Part shown: one piece after another, positions 16,908 to 24,582 of the stretch
Position numbering within the stretch: position 1 is the first letter of the stretch
Layout of the letters: each line of letters begins with the position of its first letter
Assembly: GCA_036505215.1 (NCBI GenBank)
Contig: DASXTW010000176.1
Span: 8,903-72,902, forward strand
Origin: DASXTW01 sp036505215
GTDB taxonomy: Bacteria; Actinomycetota; UBA4738
Direction of reading: 5' to 3'
DNA: 64,000 nucleotides
Made by a program: the position numbers and the translations under genes
The notes under the pieces: generated by a model
The model's database searches: none
Seen by the model: the letters and a program-made list of their open reading frames with translations, nothing else
What the model was told of the DNA's origin: nothing

Positions 16908-18178
16908 CGTCTACCGATTGGGCGGAGCTCTTCGGGGTCATCCTCCTGATCCTGGCGGTCGGGCTGATGGCCGCTTCCGAGACCGCCATCATCAGGACGA
17001 ACCGAGCGCGAGCCTACAAACTGGTCGAGGAGAAGCGCCGGGGCGCGCAATCGCTCCTCCGGATCGTGGAGAACGTGGCTCCCTACCTGAACGTCGTCCT
17101 GCTTCTGACGCTCCTCGGCACCATCGGTGGAACCACGCTCGCCACCATCCTTGCCACCCGCCATCTGGGGAGCTGGAGCGAAGTGATCTCCACGGTGGGG
17201 ATGACCCTCCTCCTGTTCATCTTCGCAGAGGTCACGCCGAAGACCTTCGCCGTCCAGCACACGGACAGGGTGGCCTTGCGCGTGGCGCCGCTGATCGTCG
17301 CCCTGACCCGTGTGCTCGGCCCTGTGGCGAACGTGCTTATCAAGGTAGCCAACGTAGTGATGCCAGGGAAGGGACTTCCCCAGGGGCCGTTCGTGACCGA
17401 GCAGGAGATCAGGGCCATGGCCGAGGTCGCCTCGGAGGAGGAGGCCATCGAGGAGGAAGAGAAGGATCTCATCCACTCGATCTTCGAGTTCGGGGACACG
17501 CTCGTCCGCGAGGTGATGGTGCCCAGGCCAGACATGGTTGCCGCGCCGATCGACGCGGGAGCCCAGCAGGTCCTGGATCTGATGCTGCGGCATGGCTATT
17601 CGCGAATCCCGGTGTTCCGGCAGAACCTCGATGAGATCGAGGGTGTGGTGTACGCGAAGGATCTCCTCCGGCACCTCCACGCCGGCAAGCCGAACGTGCC
17701 CTTGGATACGATCATGCGCGAGCCGTATTTCGTTCCTGAGACCAAGAAAGTGTCGGAACTGCTGAGGGAGATGCAGCAGCGCCGTGTCCACATCGCCATC
17801 TGCCTGGACGAATACGGGTCGGTGGCCGGCCTGGCGACAATCGAGGACCTCCTCGAGGAACTGGTAGGCGAGATTGCCGACGAATACGACCGCGAAGAGC
17901 CCCAGATGGAGCCGGTCGACCAGGACACCTACCGGGTGAACGGGCGTCTCTCCATCGACGACGTGAACGAGCTCTTGGACGTCGACCTACCCCACGAGGA
18001 GTGGGACACGGTGGCCGGCTTGATGTACGGCCTGCTCGGTTCGGTGCCCACCCAAGGCGAGACGGTGGCCTATGGCAACCTCAACTTCACCGCTGAGAAG
18101 GTGCAGGGGCGCCGCATCTCCAAAGTCCTGATCAAGCGGGAGAAGCAGCAGGAGGAGGCGGAGGCGGCGGTTGAGTGA
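16904..18178 (+). CDS. CNNM/CorC-HlyC family transporter-associated CBS protein
   Basis: This 424-residue protein has an N-terminal CNNM (DUF21) membrane domain of three to four helices (about 5-180, beginning with LFGVILLILAVGLMAASETAI), a Bateman CBS pair (about 205-325: VMVPRPDMVAAPID, SRIPVFRQNLDEIEGVVYAKDLL) and a C-terminal CorC_HlyC domain (about 340-415, DTYRVNGRLSIDDVNELL). The family includes CorC/MpfA proteins linked to magnesium efflux and older 'hemolysin' labels. The ATG overlaps the ybeY stop. This is the usual next gene after ybeY in Actinomycetota. The substrate cannot be read from the sequence. Confidence 0.9.
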   Translation: MTSTDWAELFGVILLILAVGLMAASETAIIRTNRARAYKLVEEKRRGAQSLLRIVENVAPYLNVVLLLTLLGTIGGTTLATILATRHLGSWSEVISTVGMTLLLFIFAEVTPKTFAVQHTDRVALRVAPLIVALTRVLGPVANVLIKVANVVMPGKGLPQGPFVTEQEIRAMAEVASEEEAIEEEEKDLIHSIFEFGDTLVREVMVPRPDMVAAPIDAGAQQVLDLMLRHGYSRIPVFRQNLDEIEGVVYAKDLLRHLHAGKPNVPLDTIMREPYFVPETKKVSELLREMQQRRVHIAICLDEYGSVAGLATIEDLLEELVGEIADEYDREEPQMEPVDQDTYRVNGRLSIDDVNELLDVDLPHEEWDTVAGLMYGLLGSVPTQGETVAYGNLNFTAEKVQGRRISKVLIKREKQQEEAEAAVE

Positions 18179-18599
18179 ACCGGCGGCCGCCGAGGGCGGT
18201 ATGGACCTCGACGACCTCATGGCCATGGCCCGAGCCGCCAGAGAGCACGCCTACGCCCCGTACAGCCGGTTCCGGGTTGGAGCGGCAGTCTCGACCGACA
18301 AAGGGTTCTTCTCGGGCGCGAACGTCGAGAACGCGTCCTACGGGTTGTCGATCTGCGCCGAGCGGGTGGCCGCGTCCACGGCGGTGGCAGCGGGGGCGAG
18401 AAGAATCGACGCCGCGGCGGTGACCAGCTCGGCGGCCGGCCCTGCTTCCCCGTGCGGCGCGTGCCGTCAGTTCCTGTATGAGTTTGGGCCGGACATGATC
18501 GTGGTGTCCGAGGGGACCGACGGGACACGCAAGAGGTGGCGGCTGTCCGAACTGCTGGTGGATGGATTCGGACCGGCAGACCTCGAAGGCGCCGAGTAA
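18171..18599 (+). CDS. cdd: Cytidine deaminase
   Basis: This 142-residue zinc deaminase has the active-site pair CAERVAAS and SPCGACRQ, and the substrate loop YAPYSRFRVGAAV. It converts cytidine and deoxycytidine to uridine forms in pyrimidine salvage. The TTG start at 18171 overlaps the CorC-like gene and has AGGCGG about nine bases upstream; an ATG at 18201 would remove ten residues without touching the domain and is a fair alternative. In related genomes era follows here, but in this window the next gene is unrelated. Confidence 0.92.
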   Translation: MSEPAAAEGGMDLDDLMAMARAAREHAYAPYSRFRVGAAVSTDKGFFSGANVENASYGLSICAERVAASTAVAAGARRIDAAAVTSSAAGPASPCGACRQFLYEFGPDMIVVSEGTDGTRKRWRLSELLVDGFGPADLEGAE

Positions 18600-18710
18600 G
18601 CCGAGCAAAGCTTACCGATCCACGGCCACCCCGGGTTCCACTTGATCTGGACCACAACCGCGGGGACCAGGGCCAGTCGCAAGGAGAGTGGATGACGCCT
18701 AGGACTAGTC

Positions 18711-18739
18711 TTGACGAACTAGTTCTAAAGAACTAGTCT
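18711..18739 (+). promoter_or_regulatory. Promoter with operator-like palindrome filling the spacer
   Basis: TTGACG (18711-18716) and TAGTCT (18734-18739) are exactly 17 bases apart. The spacer is almost entirely covered by the 20-base palindrome ACTAGTTCT-AA-AGAACTAGT at 18718-18737, which is perfect apart from the two centre bases. A further ACTAGT half-site lies at 18704-18709. A repressor bound here would block polymerase. The downstream gene is the secreted protein at 18871, after a leader of about 125 bases that contains a second possible start (GTG/ATG near 18790). The binding protein is unknown. Confidence 0.65.
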
Positions 18740-18870
18740 CAACAGCACAGAAAAGGGGAGACAGCAGGCTGACCTAAACGGCCTACCGGGGGAGGTGATG
18801 CCTGTGACGAGATTCCCGCTCTTTCTCGGTACTTCGCGTTCGTGCTCTGGCCCGGGGAGAGGAGGCGACG

Positions 18871-20952
18871 GTGCGAAGAGAACTGTTCGCCATCACAGTT
18901 GGGTTGGTCATCGGGGTCGGGCTGATCGGATCGCCACCCGTCCTTGCTGGAAACGGGGTGGGGAGCTTCGAGATCGAGGGTAATCGCGCGGACGACTCAG
19001 GTCCGGGCGATCTGCTGCTCGATTGGGAATCGCCCCCGCCAGGGCTTACGACCTTCACCGATGCATCAGGCCAGGGCGATGACTCCTTCGGGCTGGGATC
19101 CAAAGAGCTGGAGCCGGGCGGTTGGAAGTGCATCCTTGGGTCAGCGCCCGGCAAAGCCGACATCGTGAGCGGCGAGTTGGCTTTCCGCACGCTGGAAGAG
19201 AAGAACTTCCTCTTCGCGAGCTTCCGCCGAGCCGCAACCGACGGCGACGTCCACATGGACTACGAGTTCAACCAGTCGGCCGAGCCCAACCCGGCCTGTC
19301 CGGATCTTCCCCGTCGTACCGCAGGCGACATCGTGATCACCTTCGACACGGAGAACGGAGGCAGGACCATCGTGGTTCGGGCGTTCGTGTGGGACGGGAA
19401 CGCCGACGTCGGCAATTTCGTGGAGCTCCCACTCGGGGACAAGGGAGTGCTCTGGGATGGCGCTGTGAACATCCCCAACTCGATTCCCGGCTACCAGCCA
19501 GGCGATTTCGGAGAGGCGGCCATCAACCTGACGGACTCCCCGATCGGGGAGATCAGTTGCCTCCTATTCGCCGTCGCGTACATGAAGACGCGGTCCTCCA
19601 CCTCTATCACCTCCGAGCTCAAGGATCGGACCGTCCCCGTGCCGGTGCACTTCGGCGATGACCGCCCCGACCTGGCGAATGCCCGGGGCGGCGCCTACGG
19701 CGCCAGGGTCAGGGACGCCCAGCTGGGGCTCGACGAGACCCTGGTGCCGGCCTCCAGCAGCCAGTCGGGGGTCGGCTCGAACTCCGGGAGCAACCAGCTA
19801 CTGGATCTGAACGTCCCGCCTCCCGCCGGGGACATACTGCGGGCCGACGTCGTGCGCAGCTCTGCAAGAAGCACGATCACCGAGTCGCCCGGTGAAGCGA
19901 CCCACGTCAGTACGGCCGAGACCGCTAACGTGAGCATCCTCGACGGCCTGGTCAACGCGGGCGCGGTTCGAGCGGTGGCCACGACCAGGGCCAGCGGGGG
20001 CGATTCGTCCTTCAGCTCCCTCGGCTCGGCGTTCAAGGATCTGGCCGTACAAGGGGTCGCCATCAACGACGTGACCCCCAACACACGGATCGACCTGCCG
20101 GCCGCGCAGTTTGGGCCGGGCAGCTACGTCGTGCTGTATGAGCGGATCGGTTCGACCTCCCGCCCGCCGCCGGATCAGGACTCCGGAGGTACTTACGCGG
20201 CGGACCTACAGGTCAACATGATCCATGTCTATGTGACCGATGCACTGCCCCCCGTTCCCGGTGACCAGACGGTCGAGGTGATCGTGTCGCACGCGGGCGC
20301 ACACTCGGACTTCCCGCAGACCACTCGCTGTCCTGGGGCTCGCGACCAGGCGGTCGGTGGGCACGCGTTCATCGCCAGTGAGTCGAACGACGGCTTCGAG
20401 CTACCCGTCATGGTCGGCTACGTGTCCATCCCGGCAACGGGAGGACACGACCATCAAGATCTCGATCAGGCTGCCTTCTCGGGACACCTCGTCGGGGCGT
20501 CCGAGAGCGACAGCTCCGGGACCGTTGGTCCCACGGTGAGCGCGGCATCGAGCTACGCCCAGGCAGCCAGGGTATGCCTGGCCCCCGGAGAGAACGGCTG
20601 CACGATCGGGGCCGAACTCGTTCGGGCCGAGGCCAGCAGCTCTGCGGATGCGGCGGGCGCCAGCTCGAATGACGGCGAGACGAAGCTCGTCGGCGTGACC
20701 ATCGCCGGGACCCCCGTGCCGGGCTCCCCTGACCCGAACACGAAGGTCGAGATCCCCGGGCTCGGGTACGTGACCCTCAACGAGCAGTTCTGCGACGACC
20801 AGGCGGAGCTCCCCAACTGTCCGGGCTCGCACCAAACCGGCCTGACTGTCAGGGCAATCCACCTGGTCGTGACCGTGCCCGACAACTCGCTAGGCCTGAG
20901 GGTCGGGGATGTCATCGTGGCCGAGGCCCACTCCGCCGCGACGTTCATCTAG
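18871..20952 (+). CDS. Secreted choice-of-anchor P-like repeat protein
   Basis: This 693-residue protein has a signal peptide (about 1-27, ending VLAG). An N-terminal module (about 30-250) is of a type seen in actinobacterial surface proteins (GDDSFGLGSKE, MDYEFNQS, TAGDIVITFD). Two tandem Ser/Ala-rich beta modules follow (about 270-470 and 490-693), each with GVTI/GVAI...PNTKVEIPGLGYVTLNEQ-like ends, matching the choice-of-anchor P type. There is no LPxTG or C-terminal helix, so release or non-covalent attachment is likely. The GTG start has a strong GGAGAGGAGG site. A regulated promoter lies upstream and a long hairpin follows. The function is unknown beyond a surface or matrix role. Confidence 0.75.
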   Translation: MRRELFAITVGLVIGVGLIGSPPVLAGNGVGSFEIEGNRADDSGPGDLLLDWESPPPGLTTFTDASGQGDDSFGLGSKELEPGGWKCILGSAPGKADIVSGELAFRTLEEKNFLFASFRRAATDGDVHMDYEFNQSAEPNPACPDLPRRTAGDIVITFDTENGGRTIVVRAFVWDGNADVGNFVELPLGDKGVLWDGAVNIPNSIPGYQPGDFGEAAINLTDSPIGEISCLLFAVAYMKTRSSTSITSELKDRTVPVPVHFGDDRPDLANARGGAYGARVRDAQLGLDETLVPASSSQSGVGSNSGSNQLLDLNVPPPAGDILRADVVRSSARSTITESPGEATHVSTAETANVSILDGLVNAGAVRAVATTRASGGDSSFSSLGSAFKDLAVQGVAINDVTPNTRIDLPAAQFGPGSYVVLYERIGSTSRPPPDQDSGGTYAADLQVNMIHVYVTDALPPVPGDQTVEVIVSHAGAHSDFPQTTRCPGARDQAVGGHAFIASESNDGFELPVMVGYVSIPATGGHDHQDLDQAAFSGHLVGASESDSSGTVGPTVSAASSYAQAARVCLAPGENGCTIGAELVRAEASSSADAAGASSNDGETKLVGVTIAGTPVPGSPDPNTKVEIPGLGYVTLNEQFCDDQAELPNCPGSHQTGLTVRAIHLVVTVPDNSLGLRVGDVIVAEAHSAATFI

Positions 20953-20972
20953 GCGTTCCGGCGACCCCAGAA

Positions 20973-21008
20973 GGGGGAGAGTTCGGGGTAAGACCCGGAC
21001 TCTCCCCC
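20973..21008 (+). terminator. Strong hairpin, probable transcription terminator without a U tract
   Basis: Bases 20973-20987 pair with 20994-21008 to give a stem of about 15 pairs with a 6-base loop, beginning 21 bases after the stop codon. The stem is very GC-rich, with a single G-T wobble. No run of T follows, as is common for terminator hairpins in high-GC Actinomycetota. Confidence 0.65.
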
Positions 21009-21083
21009 CGATCCATGTCCGCTCGGTTGTCCGGGCACCCAGCGGGACTACCATAGGTCCTTATCCTCTACACGGAGCAACCT

Positions 21084-22055
21084 GTGGCCACACCTTCCAC
21101 CGAAATCGAGCGAGCTGGAGCCTCCGTCCCGGAGACCCTGGGATTCACTGCGGCGCAGGCGGTCGCCCTGGTGGCCAGGACCACGTCCGTTGACGCCGTC
21201 GGCCTGGAGGAGCGGGCGGCCTCTCTGGGCAAGCGTTCGATCAAGCGCGACTCCAAGCTGTGGGCGCTGGACCTGGCGATCCGCTGTATGGACCTGACCA
21301 CTCTGGAGGGCCAGGACACCCCGGGCAAGATCGTGGCCATGTGCGCCAAGGCCGTTCGTCCCGATCCCACGGACCCGTCGGTCCCCTCGGTTGCGGCGGT
21401 GTGCCTCTATCCGGAGCTGGTTCCCGTTGCCGTGGGACAGCTGAAAGGAACCGGGATCCACGTGGCCAGCGTGGCTGGGGCCTTCCCCAGCGGCCTGGCT
21501 CCCCTGAAGGATCGTCTGGCCGAAATCCGGGACGCGGTGGCTGCGGGCGCGGACGAGATCGACATCGTGTTGAATCGGTCGGCGTTCCTGGCAGGCCGGT
21601 ACCGCCAGGCTTTCGAGGAGCTCGCTGCCTCGAAGGAGGCGTGCGGCGACGCTCACTTGAAGACGATCCTGGAGGTGGCCGAGCTCGGGTCGTACGATCA
21701 GATCCGGCGCGCCTCGGTCCTGGCGATGGCCGCGGGGAGCGATTTCATCAAGACGTCGACCGGGAAGCTCGCCACGGGCGCGACCCTGCCGGCAGCCCTG
21801 TGCATGATGGAGGCCGCGCGCGACTTCTACCACGAGACTGGGAGACGAGTCGGGGTAAAGGTGGCGGGAGGAGTGCGGCAGGCCAAGCAGGCCATTCAAT
21901 TCCTCGTCCTGCTGTACGAAACGCTCGGGTCGGACTGGATGACCCCGGACCTGTTCCGGATCGGAGCATCCACGCTCTTGAACGATGTGTTGATGCAGAT
22001 CCAGAAAGAGAGGTCGGGCGTCTACCAGGGCCCCGACTACTTCACGATTGACTGA
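21084..22055 (+). CDS. deoC: Deoxyribose-phosphate aldolase
   Basis: This 323-residue class I aldolase carries the Schiff-base lysine motif DFIKTSTGK and the conserved LKTILEVAEL and GVKVAGGVR blocks. It splits 2-deoxyribose 5-phosphate into glyceraldehyde 3-phosphate and acetaldehyde. The length fits the longer DeoC form (about 320 residues) rather than the 220-260 residue form. The GTG start has CGGAG seven bases upstream. Two aldehyde dehydrogenase genes follow within 15 bases, which suggests that the acetaldehyde product is oxidised by an enzyme made from the same transcript. Confidence 0.95.
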   Translation: MATPSTEIERAGASVPETLGFTAAQAVALVARTTSVDAVGLEERAASLGKRSIKRDSKLWALDLAIRCMDLTTLEGQDTPGKIVAMCAKAVRPDPTDPSVPSVAAVCLYPELVPVAVGQLKGTGIHVASVAGAFPSGLAPLKDRLAEIRDAVAAGADEIDIVLNRSAFLAGRYRQAFEELAASKEACGDAHLKTILEVAELGSYDQIRRASVLAMAAGSDFIKTSTGKLATGATLPAALCMMEAARDFYHETGRRVGVKVAGGVRQAKQAIQFLVLLYETLGSDWMTPDLFRIGASTLLNDVLMQIQKERSGVYQGPDYFTID

Positions 22056-22070
22056 CGTGGGGGCTGAAGC

Positions 22071-23600
22071 GTGACCGAGATGGAGCGGCGGGCCGAGCGG
22101 AAGCCGGAGAAAGTCGCCCCATGGGAGTACGCGCCGGCGCCAGAGTCGCGCGAGATCGTCTCGATCGGCGACCGGTACGGTCTGTTCATCGGGGGCAAGT
22201 TCGTCGAGCCAATTGCAGGCCGATATTTCGACACGATCAACCCGTCGAACGAAGAGAAGCTCGCCGAGGTCGCTGAGGCCGGATCGGAAGACGTCGACGC
22301 GGCCGTCTCCGCGGCGAGGGATGCCTACGACAGTGACTGGCGGGTCATGCCGGGCAAGGACCGGGCAAAGTATCTGTACCGGATCGCCAGGGCCCTGCAG
22401 GAACGGAGCCGCGAGTTCGCCGTCCTCGAGTCCCTCGATGGAGGCAAGCCCATCAAGGAATCGCGTGACGTGGACCTGCCGCTGGCGGCGGCACACTTCT
22501 TCTACTACGCGGGGTGGGCGGACAAGCTCGACTATGGGTTCCCCCACCGCGTCGCCAGTCCGCTGGGGGTGGCGGGCCAAGTGATCCCCTGGAACTTCCC
22601 CCTGTTGATGGCCGCGTGGAAGCTGGCACCCGCCCTGGCGTGCGGAAACACCTGCGTGCTGAAACCGGCGGAGACGACCCCGCTCACCGCCCTGCTGCTG
22701 GCGGAGGTGATCCAGGAGGCCGAGCTGCCCCCCGGCGTGGTCAACATCGTCACCGGGGCGGGCGAGACCGGAGCAGCCTTGGTGAAGCACCCCGGCGTGA
22801 GGAAGGTCGCGTTCACTGGGTCAACAGAGGTCGGCAAGATCATCCAGCGGGCGGTTGCCGGGACCGGTAAGCACCTCACCCTGGAGCTGGGCGGCAAGGC
22901 CGCGAACATCGTGTTCGAGGACGCCCCGCTGGACCAGGCGGTCGAAGGGATCATCAACGGGATCTACTTCAACCAGGGTCACGTGTGCTGCGCGGGGTCC
23001 CGCCTGCTGGTCCAGGAGTCCGTGTTCGAGCCAGTCCTGGACAAGCTGAAGGATCGGCTCCAGACCCTGCGGGTGGGCGATCCCCTCGACAAGAACACCG
23101 ACGTGGGCGCCATCAACTCGCGCCAACAGCTCCAGAAGATCGAGGAGCTGGTGGCGGCGGGGCTCGAAGAGGGCGCGGAGATGTATCAGCCCGAGTGCGC
23201 GCTGCCCGAGCGGGGGTTCTGGTTCCGTCCCACGCTGTTCACCGGCGTCTCGCAGTCACACCGGATCGCCCGGGAGGAGATCTTCGGCCCGGTCCTCTCG
23301 ATCCTCACCTTCCGCACGCCGGAGGAGGCGCTGGAGAAGGCGAACAACACGCCGTACGGGCTCTCCGCAGGGGTGTGGACGGAGAAAGGCTCGCGGATCC
23401 TGTGGATGACCCAACGACTACGGGCCGGTGTCATCTGGGCCAACACATTCAACCGGTTCGATCCCTCCTCGCCGTTCGGCGGATACAAGGAGAGCGGGTT
23501 CGGCCGCGAAGGCGGGCTGCACGGGCTGGAGCCATACCTGGAGTTCAGCGAGCCGAACGGGGGCGGACGGCGAAAGCTCGAGACCGGGGGGAAGCGATGA
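22071..23600 (+). CDS. Aldehyde dehydrogenase, full length
   Basis: This 509-residue NAD(P)-dependent enzyme has the IPWNFPLLMAAWK block, the Rossmann loop FTGSTEVGK, the general-base motif LELGGK and the nucleophile Cys306 in GHVCCAGSR. The EEIFGPVL and FGGYKESGFGRE blocks complete the fold. It should oxidise an aldehyde to the acid; acetaldehyde from DeoC is the likely substrate given the operon. The start is GTG at 22071, with an ATG at 22080 as alternative. The next gene overlaps its stop. Confidence 0.93.
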   Translation: MTEMERRAERKPEKVAPWEYAPAPESREIVSIGDRYGLFIGGKFVEPIAGRYFDTINPSNEEKLAEVAEAGSEDVDAAVSAARDAYDSDWRVMPGKDRAKYLYRIARALQERSREFAVLESLDGGKPIKESRDVDLPLAAAHFFYYAGWADKLDYGFPHRVASPLGVAGQVIPWNFPLLMAAWKLAPALACGNTCVLKPAETTPLTALLLAEVIQEAELPPGVVNIVTGAGETGAALVKHPGVRKVAFTGSTEVGKIIQRAVAGTGKHLTLELGGKAANIVFEDAPLDQAVEGIINGIYFNQGHVCCAGSRLLVQESVFEPVLDKLKDRLQTLRVGDPLDKNTDVGAINSRQQLQKIEELVAAGLEEGAEMYQPECALPERGFWFRPTLFTGVSQSHRIAREEIFGPVLSILTFRTPEEALEKANNTPYGLSAGVWTEKGSRILWMTQRLRAGVIWANTFNRFDPSSPFGGYKESGFGREGGLHGLEPYLEFSEPNGGGRRKLETGGKR

Positions 23601-24457
23601 CCCGAAATCGCCTGAGTGTCCGCAAGACGTACAAGCTGTACGTGGGCGGCGCCTTCCCGCGGTCGGAGTCCGGCCGGTCGTACCCGGTGCTCGATCGGAA
23701 AGGGGAGGTCCTTGCCCGACCGGCCAGGGCTTCTCGCAAGGACCTGCGAGACGCGGTGCGGGCGGCCCGTACGGCCTGGAAAGGCTGGGCCGAGGCCACT
23801 CCCTACAACCGCGGCCAGATCCTCTATCGGGTGGCCGAGCTCATGGAGGGGCGCAAGGACCAGTTCGCGGAGGAGCTGGGGCTGTCCGGATCTTCGAAAG
23901 CCGAGCGCGAGGTCGACGGCGCCATCGACCGATGGGTGTGGTACGCGGGCTGGTCGGACAAGGTCCACCACGTGATGGGAACGGTCAACCCCGTGGCCGG
24001 GCCGTATTTCAACTTCACCTTCCCCGAGCCCACCGGTGTCGTGGGCGTCGTGGCGCCGGAGGAGCCGCCGCTGCTCGGCCTGGTCTCTCGCCTCGCTCCC
24101 GCACTGGTCAGCGGGAACACCGCCGTCGTTCTGGCCAGCGAAGCCAGGCCGCTGCCTGCCGTGACGCTCTGTGAAGTGCTGGCCACCTCCGACGTCCCTC
24201 CGGGCGTGATCAACATTCTGACTGGTTACAAGAAAGAGCTCGTGCCCTGGCTCGCCTCGCACATGGACGTGAACGCCGTCGACCTGACCGGCGTGCCCGA
24301 TCATTTGAGGGCCGAAGTCGAGGCCACGGCGGCGAGCAACGTGAAGCGCATCATCCACGACGGTTCGGCGGACTTCTTCTCCGAATCGGCCCAGAGCCTC
24401 TACGCCATCACCGGGTTCATGGAGATGAAGACGGTGTGGCACCCCATGGGCGCCTGA
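23597..24457 (+). CDS. Half-length aldehyde dehydrogenase-like protein lacking the catalytic cysteine
   Basis: This 286-residue protein matches only the N-terminal NAD-binding half of an aldehyde dehydrogenase (YKLYVGGAFPRSESGRSYPV, then GVVGVVAPEEPPLLGLVSRLAPAL, NTAVVLASEARPLP). It ends shortly after the Rossmann fold; the Cys nucleophile region and the GYKxSGxGRE block are absent. The frame is intact, has a clean ATG and overlaps the full-length gene by four bases, so it looks functional, not decayed. A catalytic plus a non-catalytic ALDH domain recalls ALDH16, where both are fused. A structural or regulatory partner role for the upstream enzyme is inferred. Confidence 0.82.
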   Translation: MTRNRLSVRKTYKLYVGGAFPRSESGRSYPVLDRKGEVLARPARASRKDLRDAVRAARTAWKGWAEATPYNRGQILYRVAELMEGRKDQFAEELGLSGSSKAEREVDGAIDRWVWYAGWSDKVHHVMGTVNPVAGPYFNFTFPEPTGVVGVVAPEEPPLLGLVSRLAPALVSGNTAVVLASEARPLPAVTLCEVLATSDVPPGVINILTGYKKELVPWLASHMDVNAVDLTGVPDHLRAEVEATAASNVKRIIHDGSADFFSESAQSLYAITGFMEMKTVWHPMGA

Positions 24458-24506
24458 CGAATCGGGCCGTCGGCCAAGATCCACAGCCACCCGATCCTCT
24501 GTCGCC

Positions 24507-24536
24507 TTGACACTCCGGACCCGAGTGGGGTAAAGC
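24507..24536 (+). promoter_or_regulatory. Putative promoter of the five-gene giant-protein operon
   Basis: A perfect TTGACA at 24507-24512 is followed after 18 bases by TAAAGC at 24531-24536, a weak -10. It is the only promoter-like sequence between the aldehyde dehydrogenase stop and the ATG at 24583, and would give a leader of about 40 bases. Confidence 0.4.
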
Positions 24537-24582
24537 GGCCTTTCACTTGGGGGCGCCAGCCACTGGAGATGGATGACGGGCG

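Noticed and set aside
21048..22790. 580-codon minus-strand frame opposite deoC and the aldehyde dehydrogenase
   Set aside because: Antisense to two clear enzymes, with His/Gly/Arg-rich noise composition.
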